In this document: positions 12,201-24,423 of the stretch, one piece after another
Layout: every line of letters starts with the position of its first letter
How positions within the stretch are numbered: the stretch's first letter is position 1
Origin: Synaphobranchus kaupii
Taxonomy: Eukaryota > Chordata > Actinopteri > Anguilliformes > Synaphobranchidae
Direction: 5' to 3'
Length of the DNA stretch: 64,000 nucleotides
NCBI GenBank assembly: GCA_029718625.1
Contig: CM056376.1
Span: 93,594,945 to 93,658,944 of the forward strand
Program-made: the position numbers and the translations under genes
The notes under the pieces: generated by a model
Told to the model about the DNA's origin: nothing
Databases searched by the model: none
What the model saw: the letters and a program-made list of their open reading frames with translations, nothing else

Positions 12201-15086
12201 TAAATGTCCCTTCAGTCCAAGTGCTCTGCGTGGATATCTGTCTGAGCACTTGCATGAAACGTTGGATTTACCAACCTTGACCAACAGCAAACATACTAAG
12301 TGTAATGGGGCGTGACGTGTGAGGAAGGAGGAGCCAAACGCAGCAAGGGGAATCATTAAGCCCTTAGGCCACTAAGGCGGGATACCCGCAGATAAGGGAG
12401 GAGACAAGACAAGGAACACAAACACCACTACAACCGCTACTAACTGGCTCACTGTCAAACGCCAAGTAGAGCGCAAGGACAGGGATCTGAACAGCCAGAA
12501 ATAAATACGCGCCCTGTCTCTGTAAGGAGACGAATCAGAACGGGCGAGTAGCGTAAAGACAAACATAAAACACAAACACTGCAAAACAATGTGATAGTAT
12601 GAGGAGGCGAATGGAAAAGATCCAACGTTTCCAGGCTACTCTCAAACTCGCGGTCACACACAAACGTGTCCACAACATCGCCCAATCTTCCATATAGGAA
12701 GACATGTACCCAAAAGACGAAAAGAACAGCAGTTCCAAACAAAATCGTCAAACTCCATACAAGGAGAAAGGCACCGAAAGGAACGAGCAGGACAGGCAGC
12801 ACCGGACATTTACCGGCTAGACCAAAGCGAGATTCATTGAAAATACACGCCCTGCCTCTATGATGAGGAAAATAACGAGGCGCACAGGAACAGATTTAAC
12901 GTTCCATGGCGAGAATAATAGGCTCGCAGTCAAACGCAAACATATGTCCAAAACATCGCCCGGTCTCCCTGAGAGACGAATTGCACCGAAAGGCGAACAG
13001 AAACACAGTTCCGAACAAAATCGCCCAAACCTCCATACACGGAGAAATAGCACAAAAGACGAAGGGATAGCTGTACCGAAACGGTCGGCTAACTGACTTA
13101 CACAAGCACAAACACAAGCCCTGCCTCTAAGTAACGGAAAATGTAACGAGGCGAACAGGAACAGAGATTTAACGTTCCATGGCTATTTAATAGGAAAACA
13201 CGCAGTCAAATACAAACACGTCCACAACATAGCCCAAGCTCCATAAACTAGGAAGCTAACACCCGGAGAACGAAAACAGAACAACAGTTCCAAACAAAAT
13301 CGTCCCGCAGGTAGTTAGGGAGTATAGGACGGCTGCAACAAAAGACCTACGCAACATAGCACGACAGCCTCTCAATAAGGTGAAATGTAACGAGGCGAAC
13401 AGGAACTGAGATTTAACGTTCCAAGGCTATTTTAAGCAAACACGCAGTCAAACACAAACACGTCCACAACATAGCCCAAGCTCCATAAACTAGGAGGCTA
13501 ACACCCGGAGAGAATCGTCCCACAGGTAGTTAGGGAGTATAGGACGGCTGCAACAAAAGACCTACGCAAACTTAATAGCACGACAGCCTCTCAAATACAA
13601 ATAAAAACCCTGGCTCACAACAAAGGAGAACGTAGTCCACGAGAAGGACCAAACAGGGAAATACGTACCAAGGCTACTTACTGGCTCACAGTAACACGGA
13701 ATTGAGTAGAAGCAAAACGCCAGATCTCTCAGCAAGAACCATTAACAGGCGAAAAAATGGACCAGAGAAACTGCTACTCTATACTTCTACGAGCTAAGAA
13801 ACTAAGTAGAAGGGAAACGCCTGATCCTCCTATGGGAAGACATGTGCCGAAGGGCGAGCAGAACTACTGTTCCGAACAGAATCGCCCAAAACTCCATACA
13901 CGGAGAAAAAGCACCAACAAGGCAAAATAGAGCAGAGATTTTACGGTCCCAAACTTCTACGAGATAATCAACTACCAAGCCAGTAAGAAATAAGCCCTGC
14001 CTCTAAACAGAGACGCAAAAAATAGGCGAGTAGCCAACAACACCACAGTATAAACAATTAATGTCGAAGCCCCGAATGAAGGAAACGGTAGGTTTATATA
14101 AATCACTCCGGTGACTACAACAGGTGTAAACGCTTTAACAGAAACTCCCCCAACTCAGCAGGGCGGAGCAAGCATTTACCAAAAGGGCAGCGCCCTCGCG
14201 TGGCCACCGAGGAAAACGACCGCATGGGGAAACAGGGTAGAAAACCATGACACTAAGGGTGTCAGCAAGAGACAAATCCAGCTTTAAAGCAAATCATGTC
14301 AATCAATGATTTAGTGGTCATGTGGTCACAGTAGAAAGTCAAGGTCTCAAATTGCTGTTGTAAGCACTGACTGCACCACTGCCCTTTGCTGTGGTACAGC
14401 CAATGCTCTGAAGCTCCTGAGGCTCACAGATTAGTGCCAGATCAGAGGGTAGAGGTCACAGGAAATTTGGCAAGGATGGAACTGAGGCATACAGGGCAGC
14501 CTCCATGATTGATCTGACACAGGCAGTGTGCGGCTGTGAGAGGACAGAGGATTAGAGGGAAGGTGACCCAGAGTGGAGATGGGGCGAGGCACAGAGGGAA
14601 AATACCAGAAAGAGGGGTTGGGAGGGGTTGAGTGTTCAATCATTTTAGTTTGTCTCAATTTGAACAGAGCAGCCCATAAAGAACTGAGAAGTTTGCCTGA
14701 CCTGATTTAGCTTAACCGAAAGAAAAAAAAAAACAGCATCAACAGCCTGTGACCGTGACATCACAAGCAAACTGATTGAATTTTGTCACAGTTTGTGCTG
14801 AAGCCTCCTGGGTGTACTCCGTCTGGCTGACAGGCAGACAGTTAGAGTGCTTGACCTCCCTGACTGGTGTGTACTTGTTGTCTTCATGGCAGGATGGCTA
14901 CATGGACTTCATGGAGTATGTAGCGGCTCTCAGCCTAGTCATGCGGGGGAAGATGGAACAGAAGTTGCGTTGGTATTTCAAGCTGTATGACGTGGATGGC
15001 AACGGCTGCATTGATCGGGAGGAGCTGTTCAACATCATAAAGGTGCAGAGACTGCCAATGGAACAAACAGCATTCTGAGTGTGAAG

Positions 15087-15122
<36 letters not shown>

Positions 15123-17336
15123 ACACGCATGCCCACTAATACACACGCACCATGCAAATGTGCTGTAATCCACAGGGACACATACACAACCTTTTCTCAT
15201 GATACTTGTTCCCTGTGTTTTCTTGTCTGTTTGTTGTAGTTTATAACAGTATTTAGAATAGAATTATAGTATAGCTGATTTACCCACAGCTTACTGTGAA
15301 CTACATTCAATGTTCATTACTAGGGATAGCTGCTACGTTATGTGAAGGATGTGCTTTGTCTTATCTGTTCTGTAGTTTGATGACCTTTCTGTATGTACTT
15401 ATTGTATGTCGCTTTGGATAAAAGCGTCTGCTAAATGACTGTAATGTAATGTAACAACATACACACAAAGATTTATATACAAAGCAGTACACATTAAACC
15501 ATGATGAATCTGCCCAACATTATAAAGATATTTATAATGCAAAGCACACACACACTATTACACATGTACCACGTGATTGACCGATAATGTTGCCATTCTA
15601 ATCTATAATACTGCTTATTTGTGCAACATGCTCGTTCATTACAATCATGGCCGCTTATACAGAAAGGCTTTCTGGCAAGCACAATTTACAATTCTAAGGG
15701 ATAACACTGTTTTATAGGCAGTAGTGGGAAATTGAGATCTGATGTGCCTCTACTGTATGTAAGTCCCGATTGCAAAAAATACGGTGATTGTTGTAAAATG
15801 TGTTTTTTACTGCACATTTATACTGACTTAATACCACACTTAATTTAAACCCCTGTTTCAGTTCTCAGGCTCTTAACTGAGGCAATTGGGCGCTATAGTG
15901 TCACAACTGTAATTTTTAAACTAAATTTCTGGGTTAAAGTATGGTGGCTAATCTCATCATGCTCATTTAACCTGATTAAGGATCTGTGTCCCTCAGAGGA
16001 AAACCTCTCACTAATTACTGTCATCCTATTAGTAGCCTGCAGGATTAACCTGCCGATTCCCAGCCAAACATATTTATAGCTTTCGTCTGATCCCACTGCT
16101 TCATCAGCAGTGCAATGATAGCTAGAGTCACATATCAAGCTTGATACTGTGTACTGTGGTTGCATTTTTAAAAGGGTGTCTAATATTTCCCTTATGCGTT
16201 AATGGCATATTTGGCTGAAAAATAACTTGTTGTTCCAAATGTATGTATGACAGAATAATATAATGCGTGCCATTTACCTGTTGTCCTCAGACATGTTTTT
16301 TCTCTCGCTTTCTCTCTCTTAGGCGATCCACGTAGTCCGTGGAACTGACGAGGATGAGGATTCTGTGGAAGAATTCACCAACCAAGTGTTTGACAGGATT
16401 GACATCAACGGAGATGGTGAGGACCCTCCTGGGCAAACAGCCTTCTGTACTGGTCTCCTGGAGACAGCGACTAGCAGGAAACACATAACAGGCAGCGTGC
16501 AGTTCAGACTAAACGAGAATGTTTACAACAGCCGTGGAGCTGAAAGCACAGAAATATGGATTTTTGCACCATATTTGAAGATCCTCTAACTGACGGCATT
16601 CAAGTCATGTTCTGGTGGTCCCGGAGCTGCCTTTATGTCAATAGTTTAGGCATCTGTACACCAAAATATAGCAGGCTGTGTTTCATGCATGCATGCATGT
16701 ATGCATGTCTGTGCATGCCACGTGCATGTGTGCATGTACAGTATATGTCCACATGTAGGCTTGCTTGCACGTCGGAGGGGTGTCTGTATTATTAGATTAT
16801 TATTAGGCAGGTGGTATTATTAGATCTGCAGATGAGATTACCCTTCACAGATCCTGCGATGCTGTGCACAGCAGCTGAACAAGCGGTGGTAATTTGTCCT
16901 TTGTATGTGAGTCATTGCCTTCACAGTTCTCCCACCATCCAATCAGCCAGGAAACAGGGAGGATACAGAACCAGACGCCGGCCAACCTAATCCTCTGTAA
17001 TCCTAATCTCTTCCTTGATTCTCACAGGGTTGGGAAGGAAGCAATGCCATTAATAAAAAGTAGTAGCTGGCCTGTTTTAAGTTTTGGCATAATTACTTTT
17101 ACTTGTCAGATGTCTATTTCTGTACGAAAAGCTGATGCCGCTCTCTATTCCGTCCACTAGGGGAGCTGTCGCTGGTAGAGTTTATTAAAGGGGCCCAAGA
17201 AGACAACGAATTCACGGAGGTGATGATGAAGAGTCTGGATCTCTCCCACATCATGCACGTAATCCAGAGCCGCGGGGAGGGCACTTCGACTCCGCCCTCA
17301 CACCCGGAGGGTGTGTCATTGAGTCCCGCAATGTAA
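9239..17336 (+). CDS. Guanylate cyclase activating protein (GCAP), complete
   Basis: Four exons: 9239-9436, 14893-15042, 16323-16416 and 17161-17336 (TAA), 205 codons plus stop, all GT-AG. The start was chosen because it gives Met-Gly-Asn, the N-myristoylation signal of GCAPs. Domains: a non-binding first EF-hand with the family [12 protein letters not shown] motif (about residues 20-31), EF2 [12 protein letters not shown] (63-74), EF3 [12 protein letters not shown] and EF4 DINGDGELSLVE, all three with canonical Ca-ligand spacing. The three introns fall at the family positions. GCAPs are neuronal calcium sensors that switch photoreceptor guanylate cyclase on as calcium falls after light. Which paralogue this is (GCAP1, GCAP3, or the fish-specific GCAP4/5/7) cannot be settled by eye. 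The C-terminal tail is Ser/Pro-rich. Intron 1 (5.5 kb) holds a MITE and a solo LTR. Confidence 0.93.
10861..11168. mobile_element. Fold-back MITE with ~80-bp inverted ends
   Basis: The left end (GGTGCGTCCCAATA, then CCCTCCCTTCCTCCACTACC) reappears in reverse complement at the right end (GTAGTGGAGGAAGGGAGG, then ATTGGGATGGACC). CTAG sits just outside both ends and may be the target duplication. There is no coding content. It lies in GCAP intron 1. I do not assign a superfamily. Confidence 0.7.
12301..14252. mobile_element. Solo LTR, ~1.95 kb, 5-bp target duplication
   Basis: The element begins TGTAATGG and ends CCATGACA, the 5'-TG...CA-3' ends of an LTR, which also form a near-perfect short inverted repeat. 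The same 5 bp, CTAAG, lies immediately outside each end (12296-12300 and 14253-14257). No internal gag-pol sequence or second LTR is present, so recombination to a solo LTR is the simple reading. Inside are several diverged sub-repeats sharing CGAGGCGAACAGGAAC, TTTAACGTTCCA and CATACACGGAGAA motifs. Retrotransposon family unknown. Confidence 0.8.
15088..15126. repeat. (CA)n microsatellite
   Basis: A CA run just downstream of GCAP exon 2, within intron 2. Confidence 0.9.
15395..15457 (+). repeat. SINE/L2-type 3' tail fragment
   Basis: Contains GTCGCTTTGGATAAAAGCGT then CTGCTAAATGACTGTAATG, the tail shared by many fish SINEs and L2-type LINEs. No head was found, so this is a 3' fragment, in GCAP intron 2. 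Confidence 0.7.
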
Positions 17337-17566
17337 AAATGTGATCGATCCCACAAGCTGGAAGAACAACTTTGGAGAGATGTCTGGCATGCGTGGGACC
17401 AATGTGGCTGGGAAAAGATAGCAGGTCAGGTTGCATAAGAGGAGGATGGTACAGCCAAAAAACCGCGACCACCCACAGGGGCCATGCATGCATACTCTAC
17501 CTTCCTGAAGAATGAAACAGAAAGGTTTTTTTAACAAAGAACTCAGTGACATTTTTGTCCTGCCAA

Positions 17567-17572
17567 AATAAA
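17567..17572 (+). terminator. Candidate poly(A) signal of GCAP gene
   Basis: AATAAA about 230 bases after the GCAP stop codon, on the same strand. It is the first canonical hexamer downstream of the stop. Confidence 0.6.
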
Positions 17573-18529
17573 ACTCTCCCTAGTCAAAGCCAAGTGGACA
17601 GTTGGCCACCAGAGGAGGCCAATCCCAAGGTCATCATATCAAAACCCTCACATTTACGTGACTCCTGTGTGGATGGGCAATGGCACAGACATAATCAAGC
17701 TGAAATTCCAGCAATTCATCACTGCTCATTGGATTTACAGTTGGCAATTCCATTTGGACAGTTAATGTTTGCACTTTACTCTTCACATCTTAAGCTCTAA
17801 CATCACTCAAACCAGTAGCTGTGGTATTCACTCTTGAATGGTTTTGTTGTCGTTCAATATTTGGCTGGGTTTCTGACTTCAGCCCTGAATGGCCACAGTA
17901 TGTGCTGGTGTTTGGTATATTACACCACATTTAATCACTTAAGCCACTCATTCAATAAGGAGGCTACGCGCCTTGTTTCCTAGGTCTAAACTGACTACTG
18001 ATTAAAAGAAAACCGCAAAAACCTGCAGACACTGTAACTTTTCAGGGCTGTAGTTTGACATCCCTGTCTTAATGTAAAAAGCCAAACCAGCCACGTTATG
18101 GCTCTCTAAAGCAGAGGTGCACAACTCCCGTCCTGGAGGGCTGGGCAGCATGCTGGCTTTTGTTCCAACAAATTACCTTAGTTTTTGTTTTCTGACAGGT
18201 CTATAAACTATGCTGGTTCACTCCTGTACTTGAGTACAGGGTACTGAGTACACACTTGAAGTCTGTGGCTGTAGCCTGTGCTTATACAAATGTAAGGTCA
18301 AGATATGACTGAGCTAATTAAATAATTGAGAGAAGAAGTTGGCACAAAATCCTGAAACGGGTCGGCCAGTGTTGTGCACCCATGTTCTGACATCTTGCAT
18401 CATGGGTAGCCAATTCCATTCCTGCTGGGCTGGTGTGTATACAGGCTTTCATTGTCACACATTACAATGGCCAAATGAGCTAATTACCTGAATACACTCA
18501 TGCTGGTTTAACCATAGATCCGACCACAA
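17573..18529. other. Intergenic, dispersed-repeat fragments only
   Basis: No gene seen. The block near 18115-18180 (CGTCCTGGAGGGCTGGGCAG and following) resembles a dispersed fish repeat that recurs in diverged form near 21690 and 26770. No intact ends were found in this copy. Confidence 0.5.
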
Positions 18530-18532
18530 TAA

Positions 18533-19183
18533 GGCTGCCTTTACACTACCTGGTAAAAGTGACCCAATTCCGATTTTTTGCGGAATGTGGCACAGATCGG
18601 ATATGTATTATGAACGTGTAAACAGGAAAAAAGCACATGGAATCGGATATTCTCAGATCCGTTTCAGGTCTCAATCATATGTGGAAATAAATCTGATATG
18701 AATCGGATATCTGCCAATGCGACTGCCATCTAAACGGACAGATCGGATATTCCCTGTCATTGTGATTCGCACGTCATTGAAAATGCGAAAATCTTGTACT
18801 TTTTTGCATTTTAATGACGTATAACGTTACTTTCACGTGCACAACTACTCTCCGGTGGAAAAAAAACGGCGCAAGTGAAATTATATATATATATATTTTG
18901 CGGACCTCTAAAGATGCTTCGGAAAGCAATTGCTTGAATTATTATTTCGGTCTCGTTTGCGTCCATTGCGAGAAAGTGCCGGCTGGTTGTTTACTTTCGT
19001 TTTTTCGTTTCGGTAACCAAACCCTCTTGTACGCATGCGGGTTGTTTCAAGTGTTAAGCAAGTGTAAACACAGGTATCGGATATGGGTCACTTTCAAAAG
19101 TAGATGTAAACAGGCGGTCAAAAAAATCGGATATAGGCTAAAAATCGGAACTGGGCATCAAGACCTGCAGTGTAAATGCGGCC
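18533..19183. mobile_element. Harbinger-like MITE, TAA target duplication
   Basis: The ends are imperfect inverted repeats of about 45 bp: GGCTGCCTTTACACT at the left, AGTGTAAATGCGGCC at the right, and matching CCGATTTTT blocks further in. TAA flanks both ends (18530-18532 and 19184-19186). A 3-bp TWA duplication is typical of PIF/Harbinger. The interior repeats ATCGGATAT motifs. The 147-codon ORF inside spans element and flank and looks fortuitous. Confidence 0.7.
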
Positions 19184-20742
19184 TAAGTGGGACACAGGAA
19201 CAGTCTTCAGCTGTTTCATGTTGGGACACAGGAAGAGTCTCCAGCTGTCATTCATGAACGTATCAAGAAATGTAGCTAAAATATGAATTACTAAATTATT
19301 AGGCTAATTAAAGAATTCATAGAACATTGGCATGAAATCCATATACTGCCCTCCCTAAGCAGGTTTATTCAGAGAAACATATGTATTGTGTTATTTTTTT
19401 ATATTCTCTAGTATGCTTTTTTTAAAACTGGGGTTTACTGAAGCAATTCAAATTAGCACCTTGCTCAAGCGTACAATGGCAGTGTCACATCTTGAATTCA
19501 AATCTACTGGTAACATATGTACAATATGGCACAAAATGTGTCTATTGATAGAAAACATTGATTAGTTAGTTGAATCAGTCCTATGCATTATAGTTACATA
19601 GGTATTTGCTTTATTTTTTACAGGATTCAGAAATGATGAATTATCATTAGTATCCTATATACTGCTGATGCCCTTATCCAGGGAAATGCATGTAGTTTCC
19701 CCAAGGGAACTGTTTGTGAAACAGCCAAAGTTTAAAATTCTCAGAGCAAATATATACAGTAAGTGTATTATGCAAACATGCTTGTCCATGTGAATACTAT
19801 ACAGTACCTTGAGTTGGCATTAGATGGAGTTTCAGCAAGAAATAACCATAAGCCATAGGAAAGGTAAGCTGGTGCCTTTTTCTGGAAAAAAAAAGATTTT
19901 CGAAAGGTATATTTGCACAATAAAGATTTGAAGCTGAATTGGAATATTTTGTTTTTATTTTTGTTTACTTCCTTTACTGCAATGGTAGATAGTGCAATAT
20001 ATTGTAAATCCTGTGGTAAAATAGACAGAAATAAACTATATTGGGCCTATCAAGATTAGGAAAGATATAACAACAGTTCAAATGTAAAAGTTAGGCTATT
20101 AAAATATATATATTTTTTAAATTATATATATTATAACTATATTGCTGTGAAATATATGTATTGTATAGCAGTATGTTCTATTTCCAAAAGGGTTTATATA
20201 AGAATGTTACTACATACAGAAAATTGCAATGGAATCTGAATAACCAATACCAGCTATCTGTTATCTATTGGCAATCAACCATTCCTTCAAACTCATAAAT
20301 CAGTTAGTCTTATAATATCCACAAATCTATGTCAAAACTGTGCTGTGCAGTATTGAATAAAGATAAAGTTTTACTTATTACAGTATGTTCAGTATCTCAT
20401 TGTGCTAATTGCCCTTCATCACCTGTTTGTTGAATGCAAATATAATTTCATTGTGTTAATGTGGGCCCAGACTCACTTCATTAGAGTAATTGTGCCCTCT
20501 AATCAATGACATCATCTTCCAAAGATGACCTAATTAGAGATGTTCAGCTGTGTGTGAACTGTGAACAAAGGCCTGGAAACAGTAACACCTCAACCAATTA
20601 GATGCAAGCCTGCACATCTCTGCCATCTCCAGTAGTTCCAGACTGAGATATAATCCAATTAGGTACCATCTCTTGTCAGGTTGGAGCTCCTTTTCAGCCT
20701 TTGGCTCAAATCCACAAGACTATTCCCAATACAGACCCAGTG

Positions 20743-21655
20743 ATGGTGCAGCAACAAGAGATTATGTTCAGGTGAGCAACTGCATTTGGGTCAATTGTAC
20801 GCCACAATACACCTTGGCATTTATTTTTTAGGTCAAAAGGAGCATTCAAATATTTATGAATTCTATATATTTGTACATTAACCTTTACAAGGCTGCCACC
20901 TGAATAAAATTATGGAGGGCGACTCATTCCTTTCTGGTTGTACTTCAAGCATAGGCTTAAAATGTTAATGTGAGCATATAATTTTTTATGTTCATGGTGA
21001 AAGGGGATTACATCTTTAGCAAGCCAACCATTACCACTGAGACAGCTGTCTAATTATCATGCTTACAAATGTAACAAACACTAAAGGGTGGTGTGCTATG
21101 CAATTGTCATTGAGCCATGAAGCATCAGCTGCTGTGTGAATAATGTTAATGACACACATTTTGTGTTGTTGGTCATTTGTCAGGTTGACCCTGAACAAAG
21201 TCCTGTGTGTGGCCTGCCGCTGTCAGTGTGCACTTTTGTGCGTTTGCCTCCTGGGCCCTCTGCTGGCCAGCAGCAGCCTGTTGTGCAACTTCTGCCCACT
21301 GCATCGCAAAGGGCTGACCTGCCCAACCTTCACCACAGAGTGCAAACCTCAGGAGCGCTGCTATTCCGGCAGGGGGCTTTATCACGGAAGCATCCACATC
21401 CTGTCTGCCCAAGGCAGTGTGTCACGGGAGCTGTGTGGCACTGTGCAGCCCATTGAATTCATGGGCATCAGCTACTCCATAAACTACACCTGCTGCTGCC
21501 GGGACAAGTGCAACCTGCCACCCGAGCTGGACAACACCCTGAAGATGCTGTTTGGAAAGACGGTAAGCTCCCACAAAGGGGGCATTACCATGAACACCAC
21601 AGTGGATGACTGCCCAGAGGACAACAGCTTACAAGAAAACACAAAACACAGCTAA
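20743..21655 (+). CDS. Ly6/uPAR-domain protein 1 (SPACA4/Bouncer-like)
   Basis: Exon 1 20743-20771 (ATG, reading MVQQQEIMF plus two bases, donor AG|GTGAGC) and exon 2 21184-21655 (TAA) join in frame to give 166 residues. A hydrophobic leader (ALLCVCLLGPLLAS) precedes one three-finger domain. It has the LLCNFCPL start, well-spaced cysteines and the terminal YTCCCRDKCN block that ends Ly6 domains; NYT in that block is an N-glycosylation sequon. The spacing and the FMGISYSINYTCC segment resemble SPACA4/Bouncer, gamete-surface proteins. Unlike the neighbouring paralogue, there is no hydrophobic GPI tail. Either the protein is secreted, or the phase-0 donor ACG|GTAAGC after 21562 leads to an unseen last exon. 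Exon 1 rests on splice consensus and frame only. Confidence 0.72.
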
Positions 21656-21689
21656 AGTGGATCCAGGTTTAAAGGTCCTATAGAAGTTG

Positions 21690-21862
21690 TCCCAAACCCT
21701 GTTCCTGGAGATCTACTGTCCTGTAGGTTCACTCCAACCCAGACAAAGCACATCTCATTCATCAACGAGAGCTTGTTGAGCTGCTAATTAGTAGTCAGGT
21801 GTGTCAAATTAGGGTAGAAACGCAAACCAACAGTACTGTAGAGCTCCAGGAACAGGGGTGGG
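21690..21862. mobile_element. Short MITE-like inverted-repeat element
   Basis: The left end CCCTGTTCCTGGAGATCTAC is matched in reverse by GTAGAGCTCCAGGAACAGGG at the right end. This is a dispersed fish repeat type. It is non-coding, in the 3' flank of the first Ly6 gene and upstream of its AATAAA, so it may be part of the 3'UTR. Confidence 0.65.
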
Positions 21863-22099
21863 GACCAATGCAGACTGGAAGAACTTAAGATGTTTTACCA
21901 AAGTTTTGGTTGGCATTAAATGTGTGGGGGAAAATTTGTGTGAAAATAGTAACTTTAGAGGAGAGAAAAAAGACTTGATTAACTCAGAAGAGAACAGTGT
22001 CAACACACCCTTCTCCTGGGCCCAAGATACAATGTGATCTCCCTCACTTCATAACTGACCACTGCTGACATCTTCAATTTGTAAATTGGAAATGCAGCT

Positions 22100-22105
22100 A
22101 ATAAA
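22100..22105 (+). terminator. Candidate poly(A) signal of first Ly6 gene
   Basis: AATAAA about 445 bases downstream of the stop codon at 21655, on the same strand. Confidence 0.5.
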
Positions 22106-23162
22106 ATATTTTTCAATCCAGACGCTTTCATTGAGTTGGTGGACTTGTGTAACTGTTCTCAGGTGTATTAGAGAGGGGGGCGGGGGGACTCTGTCAGGTG
22201 TGTTCAAAAGGTAACCTCTAAGTGGGTGGAGTATTCATTCAGGTGTAAGTGTAGATTAAATAAAGCACCAGAGTCCTGTTAGTCCAACACTAGACCTCTG
22301 TTCTTCCATCAGTCCTTCCAGACTGAGATCCTTGAGATTCAAATCAAACTGTGGCATAGCAAGGATGGACAGGTGAGATGGGAAACAAAAGGCAGGAAAA
22401 TGGCACGCTTTCTTAATACAATTGAACCTCGGAAAAAAAATTCCACTCATGACTTGGATGACAATTTTTTAACAGCCTTTTCTGAATAGTCTCTGCTTCC
22501 TTCAGATTAGGCAGCCATACAAGTTACAAAAAGATGCCTGAATACCATTTAAACTTCAACATATTTGAAGTTTTTTGTAAAAAAATAAAATAATAATGAG
22601 CATCATTTACACCTATTCCATTCAGTTCTTACAAAAGCACTGTCTTACTGCATGTGTAAAGAAAGCCAAGGAGCTGGTGTTGGTGTGTTGTAGATGTCAT
22701 TAAAGCCCAGATGGACAACAGAGTAAGGAATGATGTTGATGTGACAGGCTGTCAGCAACTAATATTGTAATCAGCCATTTTGAGACTATTACTAGTGGTA
22801 AAGTACTGTTAGTAAATGTGTAAACTTAAAAAGCTCTCTTTCAATGCTGTGCACATCATATAAAAACATGGAACGACAATTTTATGGATAAATGCCTTGT
22901 TTTGCAACCTGTAAAGCAGAGCTTCAACAAGCATTACATTTTAAGTTGCTTCATTACACCTGTGTATTTGCTTTGTAGAGCCCAGCTGGTGATTCCTTGG
23001 CAATTACCTGCAAATAGTATTTGCTACGATGGCCTCTTGTACATGCATACTGAATTGCTAGCATGAAATGGCTTCCGTTTTTTCCTGAAGTCTGCTATTC
23101 AGCGGTCATTAGACGTTTGTTTATCCCTGTTTTATCAATGGTCATCTGCTGTTTCAGAGCTG

Positions 23163-23332
23163 GGGTGTATTTCACAAAGCAGGCTTAGTGAGTTAGTTGG
23201 ATAACTGCTGAGTAAAACCTGGAACAGCTCTTTTTACTTCAGTCAATGTTCCAGGTTTGGGAGGGTTCCGGATTTTACTGAGAGTAGTTATCCAGTTAAC
23301 TCCGTAATCCTGCGTTGTGAAACGGTGCCCTG
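23163..23332. mobile_element. Fold-back MITE between the two Ly6 genes
   Basis: GGGTGTATTTCACAAAGCAGG at the left and its approximate reverse complement (TGCGTTGTGAAACGGTGCCC) at the right enclose two further inverted blocks (GTAAAACCTGGAAC against GTTCCAGGTTT; TTGGATAAC against GTTATCCAG). The whole unit can fold into one long hairpin. It has no coding capacity. Confidence 0.7.
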
Positions 23333-23479
23333 TAGCAATGCTAGAGCAGACAGTGCATTGGTACTTTCTCATATGATTAACTAACACAGTCAACATTACC
23401 TTTTGTAATCAAAGGGGGCTGCCCTGTGTATCCTGTGTTCAGAAACCTAATTTCTTGCTTGTGCTGTTTACTTTGTCAG

Positions 23480-23870
23480 TTTCTCTCCTCCGAGGGCTGT
23501 CTCTGTGGTGCTGTGTGTATGCCTGTTCCTGCCAGCCCTGCACTGTGAGAACCTGCTCTGCTACTACTGCCCACTGCTACCGAAAAGCAAGGCCTGCCGC
23601 CTCGTCCTCGCTGAGTGCCCGCCACAGGAACTCTGTTTCACAGCCAGTGGCCGCTACGGAGGCCGGATTGCACTCTCCGCACGAGGCTGCATGTCTGAGC
23701 AAGACTGCCGCTTGGAACACACCATCCTTTACAAAGGGAGCAACTTCACCATGAGCTACAGCTGCTGTGACTGGCACTACTGTAACTCTGGTTCACACAG
23801 CTCAGTCTACTCCGCAACCATCGCCCTGGCAGCGGCTGCAGCGATCATCCTACCTGCCCGGCTAAGCTAA
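23480..23870 (+). CDS. Ly6/uPAR-domain protein 2, GPI-anchored type (first exon not found)
   Basis: The exon follows a clean acceptor (CTTTGTCAG|T) and runs to TAA at 23868-23870. It is open for 130 codons in the same phase as exon 2 of the first Ly6 gene. It has no ATG before its signal-like segment (VVLCVCLFLPALHCEN), so a short upstream exon must carry the start. The mature part begins LLCYYCPLLPKSKACRL and closes with SYSCCDWHYCN, the Ly6 C-terminal signature; NFT is an N-glycosylation sequon. After NSGS a hydrophobic run (ATIALAAAAAIILPARLS) fits a GPI-attachment signal. It resembles SPACA4/Bouncer and is probably a tandem duplicate of its neighbour. The start exon should lie between 22.1 and 23.4 kb; I could not pick one with confidence. 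Confidence 0.78.
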
Positions 23871-24153
23871 TGCTTCCATGGACTTCAACAATGCATCAGG
23901 CACGGGAGTCTGGGTAATTTTATAAGGATGAACAAGCAGAGGACCACTCCCTCTGGTGAAACCTCTCCAGGACAGTAGAGGGTTTTGGGTTTGGAAGCCA
24001 ACCCTAACCAGGAGCAGATTTTCATCAGAGGAACCTCTTGGCCTGCATAACTTTTTATATCTGCTCTCTGAATCAAAAGTGAACATTGAGAGTTGATTAT
24101 TTGCCTCAGATCCTGTGGATCAGGATATCAAGCAAATGAGAAACAGCCTTGTA

Positions 24154-24258
24154 AATAAAAATTTAACATTTTACATTGAGACACCTTTTTTTAAATTTCC
24201 TTTGTGTGACATGTTTAAGGACTTCTGTTCCAGTGTTTTTTGTCTGTGTCTAAATAAA
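24154..24258 (+). terminator. Two candidate poly(A) signals of second Ly6 gene
   Basis: AATAAA occurs at 24154-24159 and again at 24253-24258, about 285 and 385 bases after the stop codon. Either or both may be used. Confidence 0.55.
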
Positions 24259-24423
24259 CATGTTGTGTATAAGCTTTTTATTACTTAAATGTCATTTCCA
24301 GATTTGTTTGCTTGAGGAACATCCAGACACGAGGATTACCGACCTACCTGTAATTATTTAAGATCCTCTTCCCAAAAATCTTGTAAATGACTGTCCTCAG
24401 TGCCAACATAGTCAGAACATCAG

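Noticed and set aside
16664..16795. Possible coding sequence in GCAP intron 3 (CATG-rich, Cys/Met/His reading)
   Set aside because: Simple GCATG-type repeat sequence; GCAP splice sites skip it cleanly.
18814..19257. 147-codon plus ORF
   Set aside because: It crosses the right end of a Harbinger-like MITE into flank and has no recognisable domain.
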